Shown: positions 52,977-61,014 of the stretch, one piece after another | Position numbering within the stretch: the stretch's first letter is position 1 | Layout of the letters: each line of letters opens with the position of its first letter | NCBI GenBank assembly: GCA_006969745.1 | Contig: CP030886.1 | Location: 1,647,234-1,711,233, forward strand | Direction: 5' to 3' | Length of the DNA: 64,000 nt | Source of the DNA: Cytophagaceae bacterium | GTDB lineage: Bacteria; Bacteroidota; Bacteroidia; Cytophagales; Cyclobacteriaceae | Position numbers and translations under genes: made by a program | The notes under the pieces: model-generated | What the model was told of the DNA's origin: nothing | The model's input: the letters and a program-made list of their open reading frames with translations, nothing else | The model's database searches: none

Positions 52977-53975
52977 TTACTTCACCTCCTCTTTGCCATC
53001 AGCATGCAAAGCAAAACGTCCTTTATCCCTGGGGTGTACGAATTCATCTTTTGGCCAGGGCCATCCTCCAAACTGAGTACGTTGATACTCCCGGATGGTG
53101 TCATAAATTTCTTCTTGAGAGTTCATAACGAACGGACCTTGCTGCACCACAGGCTCACCTATCGGCTTGCCTTGAAGCAAAAGAATATGAGCTTCCTCCC
53201 CTCCGTTTTTAATCATTACCTCATGGTCCGAGTGGAGGTCGGCTCCTTGCTGTTCGTTTAATGTCTGATCATCAATGGTAATGCTATCTCCTTTATAGAA
53301 ATAAATTGATCGATTGACAGAAGCGTCTGCCGTCGGTAGCTTTAGTTCACCATTTGCGCTAATCTTAATCAACCAGATAGCCACTCCATTTTCGGGATCT
53401 GCTGCCCAGGAATCAGGTGTTGTATCCAAGGATTTAGTGGCGTCAAAATCACCGGCGATGATGGTCACCTCAGCGTCATCCGTTTTATGCACCGGAATAT
53501 CCTCAGCCCATAGCATTTTGTAGTGTGGTTCTACAAATTTGCTTCTACGGGGAAGATTTAGCCAAATCTGAAAAAGCAACAAAGGATTGCCTTTATCATC
53601 ATTGATGAGTGGAAACATCTCCGAGTGAAGTACGCCTTTCCCGGCAGTCATCCATTGCACGTCACCGTTTCCAAAACGGCCCGTAGCCCCCATACTATCC
53701 GAGTGATCAACCAACCCTTCAGGCACCACAGTGATCGTCTCAAATCCACGATGGGGATGCTGCGGAAATCCCGGCACTTGCTGTCCATGATACATTCGCC
53801 AGCCATCTTTGATTGTAAAATCCTGTCCTATCATACGACCTTTCAAATGCTCAGAGTCAGGCCCCATGGATTCATTCCCTTTTGGGAAAAGGTCGCGGTG
53901 ATACACACAAAAAAGAAATGGATCCTGTGTTTCCCATGGAAACCCAAGTGGCTTAATCTGTTTGATGGCACTCAT
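52977..53975 (-). CDS. Pirin-family cupin protein
   Basis: A 332-residue bicupin. The N-terminal cupin has the metal motif QHPHRGFETITVVPEG and HSDSMG, GDVQWMTAGKGVLHSEMFP, as in pirins and quercetin 2,3-dioxygenases. The C-terminal cupin (from about residue 225) is the usual pirin C-domain, with SIYFYKGDSITID and HILLLQGKPIGEPVVQQGPF. Bacterial pirins act as redox-sensitive regulators or flavonoid dioxygenases; which applies here is not visible. It lies 53 bases upstream of the DctP gene on the same strand. Confidence 0.9.
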   Translation of the reverse strand: MSAIKQIKPLGFPWETQDPFLFCVYHRDLFPKGNESMGPDSEHLKGRMIGQDFTIKDGWRMYHGQQVPGFPQHPHRGFETITVVPEGLVDHSDSMGATGRFGNGDVQWMTAGKGVLHSEMFPLINDDKGNPLLLFQIWLNLPRRSKFVEPHYKMLWAEDIPVHKTDDAEVTIIAGDFDATKSLDTTPDSWAADPENGVAIWLIKISANGELKLPTADASVNRSIYFYKGDSITIDDQTLNEQQGADLHSDHEVMIKNGGEEAHILLLQGKPIGEPVVQQGPFVMNSQEEIYDTIREYQRTQFGGWPWPKDEFVHPRDKGRFALHADGKEEVK

Positions 53976-54039
53976 GCTATTGATTTTTTAGATTAACTAT
54001 GAACGGATGAGTAGAGTTCAAAATCCTACCTTTACATGA

Positions 54040-54579
54040 ATGAAACGAGTAGCTATTTTTTGTGGATCGAAGATGGGAAACGATCCTGCATATGCCGCAG
54101 CAACAAAAGAGTTGGTAAAAGCCATTGTCTCTAAAGGAATCGAGATAGTGTACGGTGGTGGTGATGTGGGACTGATGGGCGTTGTAGCGGAGACAGCCCT
54201 TGAAAATGGCGGAACAATCACAGGCGTAATCCCTGATAAGCTTTATGAAATGGAAGTTGCGCACACAGGCATTTCCAAACTCTATAGAGTAAAGGATATG
54301 CATGAGCGTAAGGCATTGATGGCCGACCTTTCCGATGGGTTTATTGCCTTACCAGGAGGCGTTGGTACGCTTGAAGAGATGACCGAAGTGATGACATGGG
54401 CACAAATCGGCTACCACTCAAAGCCTTGCGCCTTCCTGAACACTAATGGTTATTACGATCATTTCATTGCTTTCTTCGATCACATGGAAGCCGAGGGCTT
54501 TTTATACAAGTCACTGCACGATCAGGCCATTGTGGAAGGGGATGTGGGGAAGTTGGTTCATGTGATGATAAGTACCTAG
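54040..54579 (+). CDS. LOG-family protein (nucleoside 5'-monophosphate phosphoribohydrolase)
   Basis: A 179-residue Rossmann-fold protein of the TIGR00730/LOG group, which hydrolyses adenine-type nucleotide monophosphates at the N-glycosidic bond (cytokinin-activating activity in some). Signatures are GSKMGNDPAYAAATKELVKA, IVYGGGDVGLMGVVAETALE and the catalytic FIALPGGVGTLEEMTEVMTW (PGGxGTxxE). Length is typical. TACCTTTA, one base off the -7 consensus, lies directly before the ATG. It is convergent with the four-gene patatin operon, 43 bases apart. Confidence 0.93.
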   Translation: MKRVAIFCGSKMGNDPAYAAATKELVKAIVSKGIEIVYGGGDVGLMGVVAETALENGGTITGVIPDKLYEMEVAHTGISKLYRVKDMHERKALMADLSDGFIALPGGVGTLEEMTEVMTWAQIGYHSKPCAFLNTNGYYDHFIAFFDHMEAEGFLYKSLHDQAIVEGDVGKLVHVMIST

Positions 54580-54622
54580 CCTATAGTATCTCAGAATAAT
54601 ATGTATCTATGTGAATTAAAAA

Positions 54623-55129
54623 TTATTGAGTTACCATGAAGTCAAACGTATTAGGCCCTTCTTTTACCCTTATATAAAATTCAAAAGGGAGTTTGTCATT
54701 GATCATGAGGTATCCGTTATTGATCCAAAAACTATCTTGCTCATAAATATCATTATTAATTGATTCATTACTTAAATCAATAATAAGACCTGTCGGGGGC
54801 GAATTACTATATATTTTAATATCAAATCTTTCGAACGCAGCAGCACCAATTGTCTCTCTTCTAATAAAAAGCTGTAGTAAACCACCATTAATTCCTTTCA
54901 ACTTTTTTTCACTCAATCCTATTCCCTTAAGAAAATAAACAGACATGAATCCTAAAGAAGTGTCAGAATATGGACTTAATGGATCAACTTTGCTACCATA
55001 AGTGAAATAAGGATCAGTGTTATTGACATTAAGTTCACTATCAATATCAATTTTTATTTGGGCATTACTTGCTATTGAAAAAAAGATACCTAATATGCCG
55101 AAGGAAACAATTAGAAAAGCTTTCATCAC
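54623..55129 (-). CDS. Small secreted protein, last gene of the patatin-DyP operon
   Basis: A 168-residue protein with a signal peptide (MMKAFLIVSFGILGIFFSIA, cleavage near SNAQ). The mature part is beta-rich (IKIDIDSELNVNNTDPYFTY, LLQLFIRRETIGAAAFERFD, GYLMINDKLPFEFYIRVKEG) and could be a lipid- or protein-binding sandwich; I recognise no family. It starts directly at the stop of the 486-residue gene (no gap), so its product is expected in a fixed ratio to it. Confidence 0.72.
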   Translation of the reverse strand: MMKAFLIVSFGILGIFFSIASNAQIKIDIDSELNVNNTDPYFTYGSKVDPLSPYSDTSLGFMSVYFLKGIGLSEKKLKGINGGLLQLFIRRETIGAAAFERFDIKIYSNSPPTGLIIDLSNESINNDIYEQDSFWINNGYLMINDKLPFEFYIRVKEGPNTFDFMVTQ

Positions 55130-56590
55130 TCAATTAATTACAGTTCTGGAACCAATGGCGTAAGAAAGACTCAGGAAAAAAGAAGATTTAAAATATTTCT
55201 GAGTAAGGTTATTAGTATCTATCTCATTTACTGGATACCCTTCTCCCAGTCTAAATTCTTCTTTTAGCCTGTCTACATTATGGAAGGACCATCCAAGACT
55301 TAACATGAACTTCTCACGTTTGCCGACGACAAAGGTAGGACCTGAATAGAGACTGAAATTAACATCATCAGTAGATTGGAATCCAGCACCTATTCCCAAC
55401 ATCCATCCAACATTAAATAATTTACCTGTTCTCGGATATGCATGCAACATAGCAGCCACTCCCGGTCTAACGGCATCACTTTCCAAAGTTTTTCTCAGAA
55501 CCCCAACAGAATCTATTCCGGTAGGAATTTCTTCTGAACCGACTGTTGTAGTATTTACTTGTCTTTCAAGAAAGAAAGAATGATCTCTTGCCCCACTACC
55601 AATAGATATAGTCGGGCCAACACTAAAATCTGCTCTCCATCCTCCTTTTCCAGGAATTTGCATTTGAAACTCTGTTGCCTGCTCAAAAGGCAACAGATCG
55701 TTCACACGTGTAGGGGTTATGTTAACTGTAAACTCAACAAAATCACCATCCATTTGAATGGGTGGGGAGACAACTTCGAAATAACTCTTATTTTCCAAAG
55801 CTCTTTGAAGAGTTATTACATCCTCAATTAACTTAAGGTATTGATCATTCTCAACCTTGTGATAAGCATCTTCAATTTTTTCTGTTGCAGAAGAAACAAT
55901 AGCTGCGCTGACATTTAAAGCTGCTGCCATCTCCTTCGCTTTATCATACAAGTCCTCTACCTCATAATAATATTTAACAAATTCAAGATAGTCTCTTTTC
56001 ATTGTACTCTCAGTCTTGGGCGCAGGTAGTTCTGCAACCAAATCCTGATGTTTATTCCATTTCTGCTTTGAAACATTTATCAAAAGCATTCTTGTAAATT
56101 TTATATCTGCCATTTTTTGCATTAGCATACCATATTGGGCACACTTTACTAATAACTTTTCAATCGTTTTTTCAAGATTTTGAAGGTCCTGCTGCCTGGC
56201 AGCTGCAACTCCTGGTTGTGTAGCAGCTTCTTGAACATCCTCTAGTACACCCTCCATCCTCGGGATTTGAGCACTAGTCTGTGCGGCTGCATCCTCGGCT
56301 ATTTGAACTTCCTTCGTAATTTCTTCTTTTGGAAGACGAAATAATGTTTGGAGTTCTGAAGGGATCGGTGTTACATAGTCAATATTGTTTCCTTCCAATT
56401 CAACTTTATATCTGAAAGTATTAACATTTTCAACCTTGAAAATGAGGAAATTTCCATTTTTCACAGGCTGAACTTGACTTTTAAGTTCTTTTATGTCAAG
56501 CTCGGTTCGTTTCGAAAAGTCATAAATAATCTGACTACTTGAGATCATTGGTATTACAAATACCAGAAGCATTAGGATGTATTTTTTCAT
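55130..56590 (-). CDS. Predicted outer-membrane protein with coiled coil, unknown family
   Basis: A 486-residue protein with a signal peptide (MKKYILMLLVFVIPMISSSQ). Residues 90-250 are helical and rich in Ala/Gln/Glu (IAEDAAAQTSAQIPRMEGVL, AARQQDLQNLEKTIEKLLVK), a likely coiled coil. The C-terminal 190 residues alternate polar and aromatic/aliphatic residues in barrel-like strands (WRADFSVGPTISIGSGARDH, LFNVGWMLGIGAGFQSTDDV, FMLSLGWSFHNVDRLKEEFR, YFKSSFFLSLSYAIGSRTVI). I predict an outer-membrane barrel with a periplasmic or surface coiled coil. It overlaps the DyP stop by 4 bases and touches the next gene. Confidence 0.75.
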   Translation of the reverse strand: MKKYILMLLVFVIPMISSSQIIYDFSKRTELDIKELKSQVQPVKNGNFLIFKVENVNTFRYKVELEGNNIDYVTPIPSELQTLFRLPKEEITKEVQIAEDAAAQTSAQIPRMEGVLEDVQEAATQPGVAAARQQDLQNLEKTIEKLLVKCAQYGMLMQKMADIKFTRMLLINVSKQKWNKHQDLVAELPAPKTESTMKRDYLEFVKYYYEVEDLYDKAKEMAAALNVSAAIVSSATEKIEDAYHKVENDQYLKLIEDVITLQRALENKSYFEVVSPPIQMDGDFVEFTVNITPTRVNDLLPFEQATEFQMQIPGKGGWRADFSVGPTISIGSGARDHSFFLERQVNTTTVGSEEIPTGIDSVGVLRKTLESDAVRPGVAAMLHAYPRTGKLFNVGWMLGIGAGFQSTDDVNFSLYSGPTFVVGKREKFMLSLGWSFHNVDRLKEEFRLGEGYPVNEIDTNNLTQKYFKSSFFLSLSYAIGSRTVIN

Positions 56591-57954
56591 TTTTTCGTGT
56601 TTAAATTTTTGAAAAATTCAATACTAGGAGCAAAGAAGTATTCACCACCTTTCATTTTGACAAAGCCAGCTAAAGAAGAACATTGCTGATCCCCTTTGAT
56701 GCTGCGCCATTTTTGTTCTGCAACCCCACCCTTTCCGTCTTCTCTATTTTCGTTCTGACCAATGACTGGATCTATTCCTGTAAATGGTTTAGGAAAATCG
56801 TTATTATTTGCCCATGATTGCTGTATAAATTCGAATTGATTAATGATATCGCGCTGAAAGCATAAAAAAAGCAATCCCACTCCTTTTTCAGGATACTGCT
56901 TAAGGTCTCCATTTCTATCCGCTTCATCGTAGGTGATTCCTCTTCTAGCAATTCTATGATCCTTTTCGGTGTCTTCAGTGATACCAAATGATCTGGTACT
57001 ATCACCCCTAGGGTTCGTCTTCCTTATGTGTGCATGAAAAGGGCACCTCAAGCCTTCTGGATCCAATGAGTAATCAAAGTCGTTATCCTCAGATACTCTT
57101 ACTGCGTCAGGAACGCTCCCAAATTTCACTACTGGTAAACCATGTTCGAACCTGCCGACAATTAAAGCACCTGCCACTTCTTCAGTTTCTTCCGAAAAAC
57201 CTAACGTGTTGGCCAGTCTCTCTTCGGCATCCTTAAATGCTTTAACATTTTGCTCAAGCTTTCTAAATACAAGGTAGCTTCCAAAATAGTCTGATTGTGG
57301 TTCTTTTTCTAGAACAATAGACGGACTTGCAGCTGGATCCCAAACATCTTTTGAAGCTACTTTTTCATATTGATCTTTTAAAAATATCGGTTGACTTATC
57401 CCATCAACATATCCAAAATGTTCAATGGTTTGACCATGTTCGTTTTCTAGTTTATGACCCCATTGAATTCCGACTATAGACGATCCCCAAGCCTGCTTGA
57501 GTTCATCTAACCTATCTTTGAGATCCTTTTCAGAATCATCTATTAGAATTAATGCGGCATCTATATCACAATTATATGGCTCCTCCCATTCGGATCTTTC
57601 CGGGTCACCAAGATTCCTAGAGTGCATACCAGCTCTGAAGGCTTCATTTTTTGGAATATGGGAATCATTAAAGCCTAGGTATTTATAGCCATTATAGGTT
57701 AGATAACACCCTATGAACATTTTTATACTTTCATTTCCTTTGTAGAATTTTGAATTCTGATATTGCTCCCATGCACTTGTTATATCGAGTTGGCTCAGTT
57801 GTATACTAACATCATTTGAACTAGATACAAACTTCAAGAAGACAAAGAGCTCAATGCCTCCTCCGTGCTTGTTAAGAATATTCCCCTGAATTGATTTCAA
57901 AAGGTCTCTATCCTTTTCATAATCAATAAGCTGCAAATCTTTTTTTGAACTCAT
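56587..57954 (-). CDS. DyP-type heme peroxidase
   Basis: A 455-residue peroxidase. The catalytic aspartate lies in EHFGYVDGISQPIFL (the GxxDG motif), the proximal heme histidine in CPFHAHIRKTNPRGDSTRSF, and the C-terminal GLLFLCFQRDIINQFEFIQQ and GGEYFFAPSIEFFKNL are typical. There is no signal peptide or Tat motif, so it is cytosolic unless carried by a partner; no encapsulin gene is nearby. It starts 12 bases after the patatin stop and overlaps the outer-membrane-protein gene by 4 bases. DyP enzymes oxidise dyes, lignin-like compounds or porphyrins using hydrogen peroxide; the natural substrate is unknown. Confidence 0.93.
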   Translation of the reverse strand: MSSKKDLQLIDYEKDRDLLKSIQGNILNKHGGGIELFVFLKFVSSSNDVSIQLSQLDITSAWEQYQNSKFYKGNESIKMFIGCYLTYNGYKYLGFNDSHIPKNEAFRAGMHSRNLGDPERSEWEEPYNCDIDAALILIDDSEKDLKDRLDELKQAWGSSIVGIQWGHKLENEHGQTIEHFGYVDGISQPIFLKDQYEKVASKDVWDPAASPSIVLEKEPQSDYFGSYLVFRKLEQNVKAFKDAEERLANTLGFSEETEEVAGALIVGRFEHGLPVVKFGSVPDAVRVSEDNDFDYSLDPEGLRCPFHAHIRKTNPRGDSTRSFGITEDTEKDHRIARRGITYDEADRNGDLKQYPEKGVGLLFLCFQRDIINQFEFIQQSWANNNDFPKPFTGIDPVIGQNENREDGKGGVAEQKWRSIKGDQQCSSLAGFVKMKGGEYFFAPSIEFFKNLNTKK

Positions 57955-57966
57955 TTTTTCGTCATT

Positions 57967-58959
57967 TTAAATCCCCAACCACTCCTCAATCTTCCCCTTA
58001 TTCTCTTCAAAAAGCTGCTGGCCAAATGCTTTGAGGTTGGCCATGTTTTCCTGTGTTGCACAGTCCATGTCCGGGTCAATGTTGGTGCCTTTTAAATCAC
58101 CATCTATGCGTAAGTATTGATCCGGGTTATCTATCGTTCCGTAAATCTTGTCGAGCTGGTAATGAGCCACGTCTGCTGAACCAGACATCATAATGTCAAT
58201 CACGGGCTTCACCCATTCGGCCATACCGTAGTTTTTTGCTTTATTATATGGATAGGATTTCCGATTATGCCCTGTGCCAATGGACAGAATCTTCATGTCT
58301 TTAGCAGTTGCTTCTTCTCCATCAATTTCAAAAATTGATCGTCCTTCCGCATATGCGACAAGAGATGGGTTGTTTACAAAAACTCCACCATCGATTAGGC
58401 TGTAAGAGTTACCGGCTTCAGAGGTGACACGCTCACATTCAAAGTAAGTAGGGGCCGCTGAAGTAGCTCGAGCTACATCGCGTACTTTATAATTATAATC
58501 TGGATCCTTTTGGGCTTTGTGTTGACCAAAGAAGTGGCCCTTGCGGTTTTCAATGTCGTAGGTAGTAATGACGCAGGGTTTCAGCAGGTCTTTCAACCAC
58601 ACATCCCCGAAATAAGCTTTGAGCGAATCTTCAATTCCTTTGGCTGGATACTTTTCGTCGATGATTCCTGCTACAGATCGTACCTTATGAAAGAATGGAA
58701 TATCAAATATTGTTTCGCCCCTTTTGAAGTAAAGGCCAACAACTTCTTCTGCGGAAAATTTAGGCGTGTTAGGTTTTTTTGGATTCTCAAGAAGGAAGGC
58801 ACAAGCAAGGATACCGCCGGTACTAGTGCCAGCCACCAAGTCAAAATCTTTGGCAACTTCTACTCCGAACTCCTTTTCTACTTCAACGAGAATCTGACCG
58901 GGAATGATCCCTCGTATTCCTCCTCCATCTATTGATAAAACTTTCTTGAGTGGTGACAT
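57967..58959 (-). CDS. Patatin-like phospholipase
   Basis: A 330-residue cytosolic lipase. The oxyanion hole is VLSIDGGGIRGIIPG, the nucleophile is the serine in GTSTGGILACAF, and the aspartate of the Ser-Asp dyad is in YSLIDGGVFVNNPS (DGG). It releases fatty acids from membrane lipids. Its sequence is closest to the bacterial patatins also used as CBASS or other defence effectors, but no cyclase gene is present here. It is the first gene of the operon patatin - DyP peroxidase - outer-membrane protein - secreted protein, behind the shared promoter element at 58986-59032. Confidence 0.93.
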   Translation of the reverse strand: MSPLKKVLSIDGGGIRGIIPGQILVEVEKEFGVEVAKDFDLVAGTSTGGILACAFLLENPKKPNTPKFSAEEVVGLYFKRGETIFDIPFFHKVRSVAGIIDEKYPAKGIEDSLKAYFGDVWLKDLLKPCVITTYDIENRKGHFFGQHKAQKDPDYNYKVRDVARATSAAPTYFECERVTSEAGNSYSLIDGGVFVNNPSLVAYAEGRSIFEIDGEEATAKDMKILSIGTGHNRKSYPYNKAKNYGMAEWVKPVIDIMMSGSADVAHYQLDKIYGTIDNPDQYLRIDGDLKGTNIDPDMDCATQENMANLKAFGQQLFEENKGKIEEWLGI

Positions 58960-58985
58960 TAGGGTTTGATCTGATGAACGTTAAT

Positions 58986-59032
58986 TAAAGTTCACCAACC
59001 CGTTGACTAAAATCAATACCTACCAAGGGGTA
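58986..59032 (-). promoter_or_regulatory. Shared promoter/operator element, copy 1 (patatin operon)
   Basis: Read on the minus strand: TACC-N8-GGTATTGA (59032-59013), 19 bases, then GAACTTTA (58993-58986), then 26 bases to the patatin ATG. The TTG in GGTATTGA is at the -33 position relative to GAACTTTA (-7-like), and TACC-N8-GGTA forms a short palindrome around and upstream of it. The same layout occurs at 59232-59279 and 60962-61008. Confidence 0.68.
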
Positions 59033-59091
59033 TTCTAGGAGAATAAGAAGAATCTTATAGGATATTTTGAATAGAAGTGATTCCGTTCATT

Positions 59092-59117
59092 AAAATATTA
59101 TCAATTGATAATATTTT
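59092..59117. repeat. 26-bp perfect palindrome, A/T-rich
   Basis: Two 13-base arms meet without spacer (59092-59104 and 59105-59117; left arm AAAATATTATCAA). It lies one base after the stop of the 29-residue peptide gene and before the patatin promoter. Because T-runs follow both ways it may work as a terminator for the peptide gene; an operator is the alternative. Confidence 0.6.
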
Positions 59118-59207
59118 TCAATGCTTATTTACTCTTACTTTCTTGAAACCAAAGAAGGCTAATAATATGGCTAATGCTACAAATGCTAGTCGGGATAATT
59201 TTTTCAT
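59118..59207 (-). CDS. 29-residue single-TM peptide
   Basis: A small frame in the 373-base gap between the M19-like and patatin genes. It encodes MKKLSRLAFVALAILLAFFG and then FKKVRVNKH: a hydrophobic helix with basic ends, i.e. an inner-membrane peptide. Support for a real gene comes from its own copy of the shared promoter element, with the -7-like box 24 bases before the ATG (21 and 26 for the two neighbours), and from the palindrome directly after its stop. It could be a regulator, an anchor or a toxin-like peptide; nothing in it decides between these. Confidence 0.5.
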   Translation of the reverse strand: MKKLSRLAFVALAILLAFFGFKKVRVNKH

Positions 59208-59231
59208 AACTGTGGTATTTTAAATGTTTTA

Positions 59232-59279
59232 TAAAGTTCGTCAGTTATGTCACTGAATATCAATACCCTAAATGTGGTA
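59232..59279 (-). promoter_or_regulatory. Shared promoter/operator element, copy 2 (29-residue peptide)
   Basis: Minus strand: TACC-N8-GGTATTGA (59279-59260), 20 bases, then GAACTTTA (59239-59232), then 24 bases to the ATG of the small peptide. Same order and nearly the same spacings as copies 1 and 3. The N8 sequences differ among the copies, so the conserved bases stand out. Confidence 0.66.
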
Positions 59280-59332
59280 ATCTCTCACCAAAGTCGATAT
59301 TTCACCGATTCAAAACCTTGTTATATCGAAAG

Positions 59333-60940
59333 CTAGAAGTGCTGCTCAAGAAATCGGTTCGCATTTTCAAAGCAAATGCCACGTGCTGCATTCTCAACAT
59401 CCTGCTGATTATTGAGGTGATAACGAGCACCATCCAAAACATGCAGTCCTTCCAATTTACTAATAAGATCACGCTCAAAATCATCAAAAAGTAGGGAATT
59501 ACCATAATCCTGAGTTGGATCAATATAACCTTCGAAATCTGTGCCGAGGGTGAAGTAGCTCCAGCAGTTGGCTTTTGTCGTTGAATCGAGCGCTGTGCTA
59601 TCAACAATTACATCTACCATAGCCTTTAGATTTTTCCAAATTAGATCAATACTATTGACCTTATCCTTCTTGTCTCCAAGTATGCGTTGATCAAAACATA
59701 TCCCTACTAAACCACCTGTTTTTGCTGCCCATTGCACATCTTCTCCACACGCATTGATATTCCATGGATAAAATCCATCTCTCAAGTCACGATCATTTTC
59801 CAATGGGGCAAAATCAATTGTTTCTTGTAATGTATCCCATCCACTATAGGCCACATGACTTAGGATAACCGGAATGGTATCTCCTTTATTAAGTGCGTGA
59901 GTCACAATTTTCTCATAATACCATTTCCTTGTCAGGGCAGAGGTGTGTTTCAAATCGATTAGGATTCTCCTGCCAAGTGAAGCATCGCGCTCCAGCATTG
60001 AATTTAATCCCAATAACAATCGAATTGCGCGCTCGCCTTCAGGCTGAATGTCTCCATTCATACCATCAGTTTGATCAGATAGAATGCGCAACGCATCTGG
60101 CATACTATGCGCATGACCTCCCAGATAGTTATTGAAATGGTGTGCAAAAGTGACAAAAAACACTGGTTGAGGCCAATTTTTAAGCTCCATGATTCGCTCT
60201 TCAACCTTATCTAAGTTAGTGTCTGTTCCTAATGCGTGCATACCCTCTATTGTTAGCACCATTGCTATCTCATTGTTGTCCAATGTAGATTTAACCTCAG
60301 AATAATTTTCACAAATCACATACTTCCCTGTAGCATCTAGAGACTCAGGATACTTTTTGCGCATCTTGCGCATACTTTTAAATACACGTCTGATCCCAGG
60401 GATATATATTTCATTTCTGGTCGTTTCCTTGCTTTTGGCTACAAGAAAATCCCTTTCTTTTATTAGCTCCTCGTAATAATCATACTTCTTTGAAATGAAG
60501 AATTTGATTCGGCGAATAGGCATGCGCATTAGTAGAGATTGCAAAAAGGCTCGCGCGATCTTAAGAATGGTCGGGGCTCCAGTAACAAAGGCAAATGCTG
60601 TTTGAAACCACATGACCGGATTTAAAAAACCCAAACCTGAGGTAGCTAGCACATCCAAAATTCGAATCAATTTGCTTTGATCAACTTGCCCTCCTTTATA
60701 AAAGCCTTTCTCAAATGGATAAAGTGAAGCGAATACCAGCTTCGTCTCTCCGTTCCATAACTTAACAGGATCACATTGGGAGTAGCTAAATGCCCTTTTC
60801 CCTTTTTCTTGCTTTTTGAAATTGCTTAGAACTACATTCCATGGGTTATACTTCTTCGGTTTCTTTTCGTATTTGGTATGTCGCATCCAATGAAATGCAC
60901 GGGAATGCGGGTGACAATGTAAGTCAGCGTATTTTTTCAT
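59333..60940 (-). CDS. M19 dipeptidase-like metallohydrolase
   Basis: A 535-residue protein related to peptidase family M19 (renal dipeptidase type). The metal-site motif at the N-terminus is YADLHCHPH (residues 4-12), where family members have DxHNDL-like. Further elements are VLTIEGMHALGTD with the bridging glutamate, FVTFAHHFNNYLGGHAHS, RRILIDLKHTSALTRKW and IPVILSHVAYSGWD with histidines. The first 180 residues contain a long extra helical region with a hydrophobic patch (near residue 110-135), not seen in standard M19 proteins of about 350-400 residues. No signal peptide. It has its own shared promoter element. Substrate unknown. Confidence 0.83.
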   Translation of the reverse strand: MKKYADLHCHPHSRAFHWMRHTKYEKKPKKYNPWNVVLSNFKKQEKGKRAFSYSQCDPVKLWNGETKLVFASLYPFEKGFYKGGQVDQSKLIRILDVLATSGLGFLNPVMWFQTAFAFVTGAPTILKIARAFLQSLLMRMPIRRIKFFISKKYDYYEELIKERDFLVAKSKETTRNEIYIPGIRRVFKSMRKMRKKYPESLDATGKYVICENYSEVKSTLDNNEIAMVLTIEGMHALGTDTNLDKVEERIMELKNWPQPVFFVTFAHHFNNYLGGHAHSMPDALRILSDQTDGMNGDIQPEGERAIRLLLGLNSMLERDASLGRRILIDLKHTSALTRKWYYEKIVTHALNKGDTIPVILSHVAYSGWDTLQETIDFAPLENDRDLRDGFYPWNINACGEDVQWAAKTGGLVGICFDQRILGDKKDKVNSIDLIWKNLKAMVDVIVDSTALDSTTKANCWSYFTLGTDFEGYIDPTQDYGNSLLFDDFERDLISKLEGLHVLDGARYHLNNQQDVENAARGICFENANRFLEQHF

Positions 60941-60961
60941 GATAGTGAGTCTGGTGAAGGT

Positions 60962-61008
60962 TAAAGTTCATTATTCGCTCCATCAATCTCAATACCCAAA
61001 AGTTGGTA
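60962..61008 (-). promoter_or_regulatory. Shared promoter/operator element, copy 3 (M19-like gene)
   Basis: Minus strand: TACC-N8-GGTATTGA (61008-60989), 19 bases, GAACTTTA (60969-60962), 21 bases to the ATG. It sits in the 74-base gap after the TMEM175-type gene, 6 bases beyond its stop, so the M19-like gene has its own promoter. Confidence 0.66.
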
Positions 61009-61014
61009 AGTTTT

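Noticed and set aside
56587..57954. DyP as encapsulin cargo
   Set aside because: No encapsulin shell gene lies nearby and no encapsulin-targeting tail is recognisable at the C-terminus.
57967..58959. Patatin as a CBASS effector
   Set aside because: No cGAS-like nucleotidyltransferase, HORMA/TRIP13 or Cap2/Cap3 gene is present in the window, so a CBASS call is not supported.
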